Assembly (NCBI GenBank): GCA_014656495.1 | Contig: BNCN01000007.1 | Coordinates: 455,575-519,574, forward strand | Direction: 5' to 3' | DNA length: 64,000 nucleotides | DNA from: Comamonas sp. KCTC 72670 | GTDB lineage: Bacteria > Myxococcota > Myxococcia > Myxococcales > Myxococcaceae | Shown: piece after piece, positions 8,823 to 17,168 of the stretch | How the letters are laid out: each line of letters opens with the position of its first letter | Position numbering within the stretch: the stretch's first letter is position 1 | Translations under genes and position numbers: made by a program | Notes under the pieces: generated by a model | Told to the model about the DNA's origin: nothing | What the model saw: the letters and a program-made list of their open reading frames with translations, nothing else | The model's database searches: none

Positions 8823-9569
8823 TCAGGGAGTGGGCGGAATCTGCGGCGCCGTGGGGGGAGGCAGGTCCGGATTGTACAGGCCGCGCAGGACGAGCGTCGC
8901 GCCCTGGTCATCCTTGAGCAGCACCGGCCTGCCCTGCTCCAGCCCCACGAGCCGCACGCTGAACGCCACGCCGTCCGACGTCACGTGGACGGCCATCTGC
9001 CCCGGAACGAGCGGCTCCGGCACGGCGCTCTCGGAGGGCATCCAGGCCAGTTGGGGGTGTACGGCCTGGAACGTGCGCGTGTACACCCGGGCCTGGTCCG
9101 CGCCCGCCTGACGGAGCGCGGTGCGCCACACGTCCTGAGACTGGGGCGTCTCCGCGTGGGACTGGAGCTCGTGCACCATCTGCAGGTGGACGCGCCGGGC
9201 CACGCGCAGCAAATCCAGGTTCGCCGCCACCTCGGAGCGGGACTGCTCCAGCCCCTGGGGACGGCCGCCCGCGAGCGTGCTCATGACGCCCAGGAGGATG
9301 ACGCCGGACGCCCACAGCGGCGCGGACCGGCCGCGAAGCAGCTCCCAGGCCAGGCGCGCCGTGCCCACCGCGGCGAGCACCGAGCCCACCAGCACGAGCC
9401 AGCGCGGCGCCCCGCCCGCGTGAAAGGGCTGCGTCAGCGCGCTGGACAGGTGCGTCCACTCGGGCACGGACACCACGCCCACGCCCGCGGCGAAGGCGAG
9501 GAACAAGGCGGCGTGGACGAGCCGCAAACCCAGTGGGGACGTCTGCCCCACCTCACTGCGCGCCGTCAC
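8823..9569 (-). CDS. Membrane protein of unknown function in the Tad locus
   Basis: The 248-residue protein has three hydrophobic segments in the first 110 residues (around 16-34, 56-75 and 84-100). A soluble C-terminal domain of about 140 residues follows, ending in a Pro-rich tail. Its GTG start (9569) overlaps the TGA of the Flp-like pilin gene (GTGA), a sign of translational coupling. No family was recognised. An assembly or accessory role in the inner membrane is inferred from context only. Confidence 0.75.
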   Translation of the reverse strand: MTARSEVGQTSPLGLRLVHAALFLAFAAGVGVVSVPEWTHLSSALTQPFHAGGAPRWLVLVGSVLAAVGTARLAWELLRGRSAPLWASGVILLGVMSTLAGGRPQGLEQSRSEVAANLDLLRVARRVHLQMVHELQSHAETPQSQDVWRTALRQAGADQARVYTRTFQAVHPQLAWMPSESAVPEPLVPGQMAVHVTSDGVAFSVRLVGLEQGRPVLLKDDQGATLVLRGLYNPDLPPPTAPQIPPTP

Positions 9570-9793
9570 GGGAACGGCAGGTTCAGCACGAAGTAGAAGG
9601 AGTCGTAATAAATCTGGTACGCCTCCATGAACAGGTCGATGACGTTGGACTGCTTGTCCTCGGACCAGTTGACCTTCACCGACGCGCCGATGACGAGCGC
9701 GACGACGAGAATCCAGTTCAGGAGCGAGTACTCCAGCATGGCCTGCCCGCGACGGTTACGGGCGCGGGAACGCAGCGTCTTCGGGTGGTTCAC
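9566..9793 (-). CDS. Flp-like class IVb prepilin
   Basis: The 75-residue product has a basic leader ending at Gly16, then QAMLEYSLLNWILVVALVIG. Glu at +5 and Tyr at +6 after the Gly are the hallmark of Flp-type prepilins cleaved by TadV/CpaA peptidases. The length also fits Flp pilins (50-80 residues). The mature C-terminus is aromatic (YQIYYDSFYFVLNLPF), which is unusual. The GTG start at 9793 overlaps the preceding stop (GTGA) with GAGG 7 nt upstream. It is the best candidate for the filament subunit of the apparatus. A short TadE-like protein is the alternative reading. Confidence 0.78.
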   Translation of the reverse strand: MNHPKTLRSRARNRRGQAMLEYSLLNWILVVALVIGASVKVNWSEDKQSNVIDLFMEAYQIYYDSFYFVLNLPFP

Positions 9794-10599
9794 GGCGAGT
9801 CCTCAGAGGTGTCATGTCCGTGCCCGGGCTCCGCGGCGCCGGGCAGGTCATCGAGTATAGCATCCGCGAACTCCAGCTTGATCTTCGGAGCATCTGGAGC
9901 GGGGATGCGCATGCGCGGCTTGGCGTCGATGCCGTACTCCGCCACTTCCATGGCGTGGCCGATGCCGGGAATCTCAATCTTCGCCAGGTTGAGCAACGGA
10001 ATCTCGCGGCTGAGCCACATCCGCTTGATGACGGTGTTCTTCAGCACGACCTCCACGGGAACAGCGGGCACCGTTCCGGCGAGCGTCATCAACCGCGTCT
10101 CCTTGCCCGAGCGGGTCGTCGGCTTCACGCCCTGGGGCAGCCTGGCCGGCTTCTCCGGCGGCGCGCTCTTGTCCTTCTCCGCCTCCGCCAGCTGCTTCTT
10201 CACCACGTGCTGGAGCGCCTCGTCCGAGTACTCCTGCGGCGGGTTGAAACCGGTGCCGATGTAGAGCCGGGAGATGGCGTCGTAGCGGATTTCGTCGCCC
10301 TCGCGCGCCACCAGCATGCGCATCTGCGAGAGCGGAGACTTCATGGCCGGGTGCGTCCCCGCCTCCATCTCCACCCACACCGCGTCCCGGCCCTCCTTGT
10401 CCTTCTCCTCGCCCACCACGGCCAGGCGCCAGTAGTACACGCGCGCCCCGCCACCGTTGAAGCGGTACGTCACCCAGTCGCCCATGCGAGCCGGCCGGGC
10501 GCCTCGGGACATGTGCTGCACCAGGTCGCGCGCGGGGTTCGCGTCCACCGTCAAGGGGAGCGCGAGCACCAACGCGGCCACCACCCACAGGGTCCTCAC
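9790..10599 (-). CDS. Secreted protein of unknown function in the Tad locus
   Basis: The 269-residue product begins with a signal peptide (RTLWVVAALVLALPLTVDA). The mature protein looks beta-rich, with GDWVTYRFNGGGARVYYWRL near its start and an acidic C-terminus. The GTG at 10599 overlaps the upstream TGA (GTGA) and follows GGAGG by about 7 nt, so the much longer open frame upstream was rejected. It lies between the Flp-like pilin and another secreted protein, so it probably belongs to the extracytoplasmic part of the apparatus. No family was recognised. Confidence 0.75.
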   Translation of the reverse strand: MRTLWVVAALVLALPLTVDANPARDLVQHMSRGARPARMGDWVTYRFNGGGARVYYWRLAVVGEEKDKEGRDAVWVEMEAGTHPAMKSPLSQMRMLVAREGDEIRYDAISRLYIGTGFNPPQEYSDEALQHVVKKQLAEAEKDKSAPPEKPARLPQGVKPTTRSGKETRLMTLAGTVPAVPVEVVLKNTVIKRMWLSREIPLLNLAKIEIPGIGHAMEVAEYGIDAKPRMRIPAPDAPKIKLEFADAILDDLPGAAEPGHGHDTSEDSP

Positions 10600-11369
10600 T
10601 TCGAGCCCTCCCGCTTCTGCGACTGGTCCTTCTCCCAGGCCTGACGGCTCTGGCGGACGGCATCGTCGTTGGGCACCGCGTCCGGGCGGTCCGAGCCGAT
10701 CCACATCTGGACCACGGCCGTGACGCCCTCCTCCGCGGGCGACAGCGTGGTCACCACCTGCTCGCCCTTGCGCGCGTGCTCCAGGGTGAGCTGCGTGCCG
10801 CCGCCCACCTTCATCGCGGAGTTGCGCACCGGGGCGTAGCCGCGCTTCTCCAGCTCCGCGTTCACCTGCTGCTGCACCTTGGTCAGCTCCCCCGTCACCA
10901 GCGTGGTGCGGCTCTGGGAGCCACCCGGGTCATCCCGCGTGGCGAGGTCCTGGCTGTACAGCGCGCCCTCGAGCGAGATCAGGCCGGGCGCCGGCTTCTT
11001 GGGCGGCCGCACCCACAGGTCGCGCAGGACGGTGAAGCCCACCGTCTTGCCCAGGTGCTTGCGAAGGACAACGCCGCGCTGAAGGCCCTCGCGGGTGTAG
11101 AGCGCGGACACCACGCCCTCGTCCTTCATGTCCCCTTCCACCACGGTGGGGTAGCCCTCGTCCTGCCACTTCTTGGCGAAGTAGAGCGCCACCTTGTCCA
11201 TGGGGTCGGTCGTCGTGAAGTACGCAAGGCGGTAGTACTCCCCGCCAATCACGAGGTCATTGCCAATGCGGGTGTGGATGGTGCCCGGATAGATGGGCAG
11301 CTCCTGCTCCGCCGCCGCCGGCCCGGAGGCCAGCAGCAGGCACAGGAGGCCCATCCGGACCCCACTCAC
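10596..11369 (-). CDS. Secreted protein of unknown function in the Tad locus
   Basis: The 257-residue product has a signal peptide (SGVRMGLLCLLLASGPAAA). A mature domain follows with YPGTIHTRIGNDLVIGG and a helix DPMDKVALYFAKKWQDEGYP, and the C-terminus is highly charged. The GTG at 11369 begins one base after the upstream stop; ATG at 11354 (GGGG five bases ahead) is an alternative that shortens the signal peptide. The gene is co-transcribed with its neighbours. The function is unknown, and an envelope location is the only supported statement. Confidence 0.74.
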   Translation of the reverse strand: MSGVRMGLLCLLLASGPAAAEQELPIYPGTIHTRIGNDLVIGGEYYRLAYFTTTDPMDKVALYFAKKWQDEGYPTVVEGDMKDEGVVSALYTREGLQRGVVLRKHLGKTVGFTVLRDLWVRPPKKPAPGLISLEGALYSQDLATRDDPGGSQSRTTLVTGELTKVQQQVNAELEKRGYAPVRNSAMKVGGGTQLTLEHARKGEQVVTTLSPAEEGVTAVVQMWIGSDRPDAVPNDDAVRQSRQAWEKDQSQKREGSK

Positions 11370-11370
11370 G

Positions 11371-12564
11371 CTACTCGCAAGGAATCTTGAGGTCTTGCTC
11401 ATCATTCCGCGTGGACTCCGGCCGGGCATCCGGGTCGGTCGGGTCGTCGGCCATGGCCCGCTTGCAACCCATGTAGAACTCGCCGCGCGCGTTGAAGACC
11501 TTGATGTAGTTGCTGTCGTTGTACGTCATCTCGTCGCGGAACGGCGCGGTGTCGAAGCAGTTCGGGCGCTCGTGGTCGGTCAGCTCGAAGCGGCGCTTGT
11601 GCATGACGTGCAGGCCGCTGCTCGCCTTCGCGTCGTACTGCGCCAGACCCGTGCAGTCGCCCTTCTGGGAGTTGCCCACGCCGTAGTTGCGCGCCACGAC
11701 GAAGGTGCCCAGGAAGTTGGGGAGCACCGAGGCGACGACGTCCAGGATGGCGCCGATGCCCAGGCTGTCCAGCGTGGAGGCGAAGCCCAGGTACACCATG
11801 CGGTCCACCTGACGGTAGAGGCCGTGGGGCTGGTTCAGGTCACCACCGGTGTGCTGACCCGCGCGCCGGCCACGGATGATGGCGTCGCCACCGTCCGGCA
11901 TGTGCCAGCCGTTGGCGTACATGGAGTATTTGGACTTGAGCGTCATGCTGCCCAGGTCGCGGCCTCCCATCATGTTCTCCTTGAAGAAGCCGCCGCGCCC
12001 CCCGCTCTCGTCCAGGTAGCTCGTGGGCAGGATGGTGTTCTGGTAGGTCATCTGGACTTCGGACTCGACCCAGCCCTTGTTGTTGAAGCCCCACTGGTTC
12101 AACACCCATCCCATGCCGTTGTTCAAGGGGCTGAGGATGGCGCCCGCCAGGCCGCCTCCTTCGCTGGTGCTCGGGCGGCTGAGCATCCCGCTCTCGAGCA
12201 GCGCGATCTCCTTGTTGGTGATGGTCGCCTGCACGTCCGTGAAGCGGGCGATGAAGTTCCCACCCGGGCCGTTGGGCTCCACCGAGTCCATGTCCTTGTA
12301 GCGCTCGACGAACTCGTCGTGCGCCTCCTGCCGGGCGTCCTCGAAGGCAGCATCATGCCGGCCGTTCGCGAAGTCGGAGAGCGCGTAGCTCGTCATCTCC
12401 CAGACGGCGTAGCGCGCCGCCTCCTGGAGCTTGAGCTTCGCCCTCACCAACTCCGTGAGGTACATGCTGAACAGCAGGATCGTCACGAGGAGCGGCACGG
12501 AGAGCGCGAACTCGACCGTGGCTGCACCGCGAGAGCGTGAACGCAAATGGTGACGGGCGCGCAT
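11371..12564 (-). CDS. TadE-like pseudopilin with large C-terminal domain
   Basis: The 397-residue protein starts with a basic leader ending at Gly13. The TadE hydrophobic helix follows (AATVEFALSVPLLVTILLFS, Glu at +5, Phe at +6), so the N-terminus resembles a prepilin-like minor subunit. TadE proteins are usually 150-200 residues. Here about 350 further residues follow, with four Cys near the C-terminus that could form disulfides. AGGA precedes ATG at 12564, 8 nt after the TadG-like gene. It is probably a minor or adaptor subunit of the filament. Confidence 0.82.
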   Translation of the reverse strand: MRARHHLRSRSRGAATVEFALSVPLLVTILLFSMYLTELVRAKLKLQEAARYAVWEMTSYALSDFANGRHDAAFEDARQEAHDEFVERYKDMDSVEPNGPGGNFIARFTDVQATITNKEIALLESGMLSRPSTSEGGGLAGAILSPLNNGMGWVLNQWGFNNKGWVESEVQMTYQNTILPTSYLDESGGRGGFFKENMMGGRDLGSMTLKSKYSMYANGWHMPDGGDAIIRGRRAGQHTGGDLNQPHGLYRQVDRMVYLGFASTLDSLGIGAILDVVASVLPNFLGTFVVARNYGVGNSQKGDCTGLAQYDAKASSGLHVMHKRRFELTDHERPNCFDTAPFRDEMTYNDSNYIKVFNARGEFYMGCKRAMADDPTDPDARPESTRNDEQDLKIPCE

Positions 12565-12572
12565 GGCAGTCC

Positions 12573-14657
12573 TCAGTGCGTGATGATCTTCGGGGCGAGG
12601 CCCTGAAGCGGTCCGGGCAGCGCATCCATCATCTCACCAATCTTCGGCAGCGAGTGACGGCCCTGGAACACGGACGCCAGACGCGGGCGCCAGTAGGGGT
12701 TGAAGAAGTTGGGCTGCTCCGCCCAGTTGCCCGGCCGGTGGTAGTAGGACTGGCCGCGGGAGATGACGTTCAGGCCTTCCACCAGGCCCAGGAACTTCTT
12801 CCGGTTGTTGAGCATCTCCAGGCCGTCCGTGTCGGGCGTGAAGGCGAACTTCACCTTGCCCTCGTCGTTCAGGAGCGCCGGCGCGTTGGTGCCCGTGCCG
12901 TCCTTGTTGTCACGGTTCACGACCTGCTCCGGGTCCTTGTTCAACGCCACCCACGCGGTGGGCTGGTTGAAGTCCGCCTGGCGGCGAGCCGCGTTGGACA
13001 TGGACGCGTTCGCCGTGGGGTTGCACACCGAGCCCAGTTGGCCGGGCTCGAAGTGCATGAACGGCGTCAGGCCGCCCCAGGGGTGGTGGCCGTCCTGCAC
13101 GGGCCGGACGTTGGCCGCGAAGACATCCGTGCGCGCCCAGCAGATGAACGCCAGCTCCAGCACGCAGATGCGCGAGCGGTGCAGACCCACCTCACCCTCG
13201 GGGCCGCTGGGCCGCACGTGGCCCTGCCAACGCTCCGAGTTGTTCGTGTAGTTCACGCGCCAGTGCAGACCGCCGCGGGTGCGGCCGCTGTCGGTGTCGT
13301 TGAGCGCCCAGATGCTCGTCTTCGTCATGTGGCGGTAGGGCAGCTTGGCGGTGTTGTTGTCACCCTTGCCCTTGCGGTTGTCGCCGAAGCACTTCCAGTA
13401 GTCGTCGTTCTTGGTGCACGACACCGGGTTGTCCGCCTTGCCCACGCCCACGTCGATCTCCGCGGGGCCGAACTTGAGCCAGTACGGGTCGTCCGAGCCG
13501 ATGTTGTCACCCTGCGCCGTCATGCCCCACGGGCTGAGGTTGTCGTTCCAGTCGCGGATGTAGTTGCGGCCGTCCTGGCCGGGCCCCCGCCCCGCCCGAA
13601 GGACGTTGGCGTTGGGGAAGGTGGCGGACAGCATGCGCGTCTGGCCAATCTTGCCGAACTCGAAGATGCCGGGGATGTCGACACCGCCGTTGAAGAAGTC
13701 CCGCATGAAGCCGAGCATGTCCGGCAGCGGCAGCAGGTCACCCATGCGGCGGCTGGTGATGAAGCCCTGGGGGCAGGCGCCGCCCGTGGCGTCACACGCG
13801 TAGCGCGTGGCGTTGGAGATGCCACCCATGGCGCGCTTGGCGCGGGCGATGGGGTCGTTGGCGGCCTTCTTCGTCACGTCCAGCGCGCCGAAGGGGTTCT
13901 TCCACGTGTTCGGCGCCAGCGGCTTGCCACCCGCGTGCGGGTTGTGCGCCTGGCTGAAGAGACACTGGCTGTAGATACCCGTCGCCAGCTGGCTGGCGAG
14001 CGAGGAGATGTTGCTGTCGTTGTCGTCGATGACCGTCTGGGTGGTCTGCGTCACGTGCGTGGACGCGGACATCATCACGGCCTGCGACGCGAAATACATG
14101 ACGCCGTTCAACACCCGGTGCGCGGGGATGATCCATTCACCGATGATCCGGTCCGGGTTGGCGGAGCGGATGACCTGCTGGATGGGTCTCAAGAACATGT
14201 TTCTGTACGCGGTCATGATCCGGCCAATGGCCTTGATGACGGCACTCACGTACGGGATGACGTTCTCGAGAATGGGACAGGCTATCTTCCAGAAGAGGTT
14301 GCTCGTCTTGCCGGCGCACGGATTCAACGTGCGCATGAAGCCGTAGATGTCCGTGAGGAAGGCCTCGGCGGAGTAGATGAGCGACAGCAGCGACTGCCAC
14401 ATCATCGCCGACACGTAGTGCGACACCTGCGTGCGGTTGGCATACGCGTAGAAGTTGAACGCGCGCGCCTCCATGGCGGCCATGGAGTACGACGCCGAGT
14501 CCGCCGTGTTCTGCAGGCGGATGCGCTCATGCACCGTGTGGCCGATGTTGACGGTCGTCAACACGGCGATGGACATGATCAACACCATCAAGGCGGCCAG
14601 CACCAAGGCCTGGCCTTCCTGGCGGCGGAAACTCTGTCGGAGGGTCCGGGTGAACAT
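12573..14657 (-). CDS. TadG-like pilus protein, oversized and cysteine-rich
   Basis: The 694-residue product has a short basic leader, Gly15 and a hydrophobic helix (QALVLAALMVLIMSIAVLTT). The family's IRLQNTADSASYSMAA segment follows, which is the conserved TadE/TadG motif for flp-associated proteins. The pilin-type Glu at +5 is replaced by Leu, so it may remain an uncleaved membrane anchor. The extracytoplasmic part is very large and has about ten Cys, suggesting disulfide-stabilised structure at the cell surface. ATG at 14657 is 21 nt after the first TadE-like gene. It may form a tip or a contact-dependent effector domain; that is inference. Confidence 0.83.
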   Translation of the reverse strand: MFTRTLRQSFRRQEGQALVLAALMVLIMSIAVLTTVNIGHTVHERIRLQNTADSASYSMAAMEARAFNFYAYANRTQVSHYVSAMMWQSLLSLIYSAEAFLTDIYGFMRTLNPCAGKTSNLFWKIACPILENVIPYVSAVIKAIGRIMTAYRNMFLRPIQQVIRSANPDRIIGEWIIPAHRVLNGVMYFASQAVMMSASTHVTQTTQTVIDDNDSNISSLASQLATGIYSQCLFSQAHNPHAGGKPLAPNTWKNPFGALDVTKKAANDPIARAKRAMGGISNATRYACDATGGACPQGFITSRRMGDLLPLPDMLGFMRDFFNGGVDIPGIFEFGKIGQTRMLSATFPNANVLRAGRGPGQDGRNYIRDWNDNLSPWGMTAQGDNIGSDDPYWLKFGPAEIDVGVGKADNPVSCTKNDDYWKCFGDNRKGKGDNNTAKLPYRHMTKTSIWALNDTDSGRTRGGLHWRVNYTNNSERWQGHVRPSGPEGEVGLHRSRICVLELAFICWARTDVFAANVRPVQDGHHPWGGLTPFMHFEPGQLGSVCNPTANASMSNAARRQADFNQPTAWVALNKDPEQVVNRDNKDGTGTNAPALLNDEGKVKFAFTPDTDGLEMLNNRKKFLGLVEGLNVISRGQSYYHRPGNWAEQPNFFNPYWRPRLASVFQGRHSLPKIGEMMDALPGPLQGLAPKIITH

Positions 14658-14678
14658 GGGTCGGGAGTCCTCTTCCTC

Positions 14679-15668
14679 TTACAGACCCCAGTCGGGGTTC
14701 AGATGCATGATCCACTTGCGGTGGAAGTTGGACTGCATGCGCATGCTGTAGGTGGCCGTCAGCGGCATGAAGTACCGCTTGCCGGCCAGGTCAGAAACGA
14801 TGGGGATGCTGCCGTTGGCGAGCATCCAGAGCACGGTCATCTCGAGCGGATAGACGGAGTCGTATCCCATCTCGTGCTCGATACCGCGGGCCCCCGCGAG
14901 CAACGGGGTGAGGTTGCCGCGGCGGTTCATCATGTTCGCGCGCGGATCCACGGTGCTTCGGTCGATGGCGCCTCGCAGCGCCATGCCCGCGTTCGAAGCG
15001 AACCAGGAGTAGAAGATGATGGAGTTCGCGAAGGGCACCCGCAGCTGGTACCAGTAGCGAAGGCGGATGGTAAGCCGCGTGGACTTGCGGAACACCAGCT
15101 CCGCGTCGTCCGGCTCCGGCAGGTTGAAGAACTTGCGGATGTGGTTTTCGAGCGACGGGACCTCGGGGAAGGAGTCCGCGCCGTCGAAGTCCAGCTCCTG
15201 CCAGTTGTAGCCGCTGCGCAGCTTCCACATCGAGTCGATGGGCGTGAAGTACGCGGGACTGATGGTGTCCACCCGAATGACGCCGAACAGGTTGGACCCG
15301 TTGACCGTGCGGGGCACACGGCCGCCACCGAAGTTCAGTGTGCGCATGCCGTGGTCGTAGAGCGTGTGGATGGCGAACGTCTTGCCCAGCTCCACGATGT
15401 CGTCCGTGCGCCCCATGGTGGGAAGCAGCGCCACGATGGCCGCGTCGTGCATGCGCTCGTTGTTGCCGTTCCACACGATGCCGGCGCGCGCGGCCTGGTA
15501 GGCGGCGTACTCCGTCATGAGCTTCGCGTGCTGCATCATCGTGAGCTGGATGATCCCCAGCGTCATGAAGACGGTGAGCGGCATGATCATCGCCGCTTCG
15601 ACCGCGGCTTGACCCGACTGCCGACGAGACGCCCCCTGCGCCCCCGGTTTTTGTGCTTCCTGTCCCAT
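14679..15668 (-). CDS. TadE-like pseudopilin, first gene of the pilus locus
   Basis: The 329-residue protein has a leader ending at Gly19 followed by QAAVEAAMIMPLTVFMTLGI, with Glu at +5 of a predicted mature pilin-like helix. Next comes the MTEYAAYQAARAGIV segment shared by TadE/TadG proteins. About 250 extra residues make it nearly twice the usual TadE size. The ribosome-binding site ahead of ATG 15668 is weak. It is the first gene after the 96-nt spacer behind the anti-sigma gene, so any regulated promoter of the locus should be there. Confidence 0.82.
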   Translation of the reverse strand: MGQEAQKPGAQGASRRQSGQAAVEAAMIMPLTVFMTLGIIQLTMMQHAKLMTEYAAYQAARAGIVWNGNNERMHDAAIVALLPTMGRTDDIVELGKTFAIHTLYDHGMRTLNFGGGRVPRTVNGSNLFGVIRVDTISPAYFTPIDSMWKLRSGYNWQELDFDGADSFPEVPSLENHIRKFFNLPEPDDAELVFRKSTRLTIRLRYWYQLRVPFANSIIFYSWFASNAGMALRGAIDRSTVDPRANMMNRRGNLTPLLAGARGIEHEMGYDSVYPLEMTVLWMLANGSIPIVSDLAGKRYFMPLTATYSMRMQSNFHRKWIMHLNPDWGL

Positions 15669-15714
15669 GAAGCCATTATCCGGGGACAGGAGTCAGAAGC
15701 GCATCGGTCAAATG

Positions 15715-15736
15715 GACAGACCTGCGCCTACGTTCC
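15715..15736 (-). promoter_or_regulatory. Possible ECF-type promoter of the pilus locus
   Basis: Reading leftward, GGAAC (15736-15732) is followed 14 bases later by GTC (15717-15715), with a start expected some 40 nt before the first TadE-like ATG. GGAAC/GTC elements are typical of ECF sigma factors, but the spacing is a little short. It is listed because an ECF sigma/anti-sigma operon lies directly upstream and no sigma-70 hexamers with normal spacing were found. Confidence 0.2.
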
Positions 15737-15764
15737 CTCCCATTTCATGAGAAAGCCTCGACAG

Positions 15765-17168
15765 CTATTTCAGGGGGTTACCGGATTGCGAGGGCGCGAC
15801 ACGGCGCTGTGACTCGCCCGAGAGCCGCCGGCGGGCCGCGTTGGCGGCGCTCGAAGCGGGGGCTTCTTGTATCACGAGGTTACACGTCTCAACGCCCTCT
15901 GAATACATACCCAGGGCGAACTCAGCCTCGCACAAGCGGTTCAACAAATCCCAGCGCTCGGATCCGGCGGCCCCCGCCGCGAGCGCCGCGCGGATCAGCC
16001 CGGCCTCCCGGGCCCGATCTCCAGACTTGGACGCCGCCCTCGCCTGCTGTGACAAGGCGGACACGGACACCCTCGGGGCCCGGGCCGCCGACGGCGCGGG
16101 GGCGGACGACTCCTTGCGCATCTCCGGGGCGGGAGCGCCCCGCGCGGAGCCGACGGCCGCGACCTCCGACTGGGCGGCCGGCGCGGACTCGCCGAACAAC
16201 TGGCCCTTGGGCGGTGGCGGTGGCGCAGGTGGGGACTCGTCCTCCGCCATGGCGGCGGGGGCCGCCTCCATCTTCGCGGCGGCCTCGCTCTTCTTCTCGG
16301 CCCGGGACATCCCCACCCGGAGCGAATCACGCGGGGGCACGGATTTGGGGGCCTGGGAGTCCGGAACGCGCCGCTCGGCCAGGACGAGCGACTCCTCGTC
16401 GTCCATGGCACCGCCTTCCGGGAGCACCGGCGCGGGCTTGGCGGCGGGCGCGGATTCCTGGGTGCGGTTCCGGGCGCTCACGGACGGCGCCCGCTTCGAT
16501 TTGCCGGCGCCCTCCCGCTCTCCCCGCATGCCCAGGCCACCACCACTGCCGGCGTTGGCCCAATCCTCCGCGCGCAGCTTATCCATGCCGCCCAGGTCCA
16601 CCTTCGCGGCGCTCTTGCTCGGCGCGGGCCACTTCTTGGCTTTGGACGCGTCCGAGTCCGGCTCGGCGAAGCTCCGTTCCGCGGGAGGCGGCGCTGGGGC
16701 CGCCGCGACGGCCGGAGCAGGCGCTGGGGCCGCTGGCGCCGAGGGCGCGGGGGCGGAATCCTTCGCGGCCCACGGCGCCTCCACCTCGGCGGCGCGCAGG
16801 TCCAGCTGGGTGAGCTCGGGCGAGCGGGCCTGGAACGTCACGATGCCGAACGTGCTGACCGAGGCCAGCCCCACCACCGGCAGCAGCCACCGGCGCCAGC
16901 GGCTCGGCTTCGGCGCGGGGCCCGCGGCGGCGCGGCGCGCGGCCTGCTGCGCATACGCCATCAACGACTCCAGCCCCGCGTCCGGCGCGGCCTCCACGGA
17001 CAGCTGGGACATGGTGGCGCGCACGCCGCGGATTTCATCCAGGGCCTGCGTGCAGCGGGCGCAGCCTTCCAGATGCGCCTCGACAAGGCGGGCCTCGGCC
17101 ACGGGCAGCTCGCCATAGGCGAAGTCGAGCAGGCGGTCCTCCTGCGCGTGCGCGTTCTGCGGCTTCAT
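15765..17168 (-). CDS. Zinc-finger anti-sigma factor with long extracytoplasmic tail
   Basis: The 467-residue protein has an N-terminal zf-HC2 anti-sigma domain (Zn motif H-x3-C-x2-C in EAHLEGCARCTQAL, about residues 30-44). A membrane segment lies near residues 93-112 (WLLPVVGLASVSTFGIVTF), followed by a low-complexity Ala/Pro/Ser/Lys region. The C-terminal 110 residues are helical and TPR-like (LLNRLCEAEFALGMYSEGVETC). The ATG overlaps the sigma-factor stop (ATGA), the classic arrangement for a sigma factor and its membrane-bound inhibitor. The tail could sense envelope conditions. It ends 96 nt before the pilus genes. Confidence 0.9.
   Translation of the reverse strand: MKPQNAHAQEDRLLDFAYGELPVAEARLVEAHLEGCARCTQALDEIRGVRATMSQLSVEAAPDAGLESLMAYAQQAARRAAAGPAPKPSRWRRWLLPVVGLASVSTFGIVTFQARSPELTQLDLRAAEVEAPWAAKDSAPAPSAPAAPAPAPAVAAAPAPPPAERSFAEPDSDASKAKKWPAPSKSAAKVDLGGMDKLRAEDWANAGSGGGLGMRGEREGAGKSKRAPSVSARNRTQESAPAAKPAPVLPEGGAMDDEESLVLAERRVPDSQAPKSVPPRDSLRVGMSRAEKKSEAAAKMEAAPAAMAEDESPPAPPPPPKGQLFGESAPAAQSEVAAVGSARGAPAPEMRKESSAPAPSAARAPRVSVSALSQQARAASKSGDRAREAGLIRAALAAGAAGSERWDLLNRLCEAEFALGMYSEGVETCNLVIQEAPASSAANAARRRLSGESQRRVAPSQSGNPLK

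Noticed and set aside
15669..15764. TTGACC with GATAAT as a sigma-70 promoter of the pilin genes
   Set aside because: The elements are 25 bp apart and the -10 would lie almost on the start codon.
12537..15812. A 1091-codon open frame on the plus strand across the pilin genes
   Set aside because: Low-complexity His/Arg/Val translation with no motif; the minus strand holds three genes with prepilin-type N-termini and ribosome sites.
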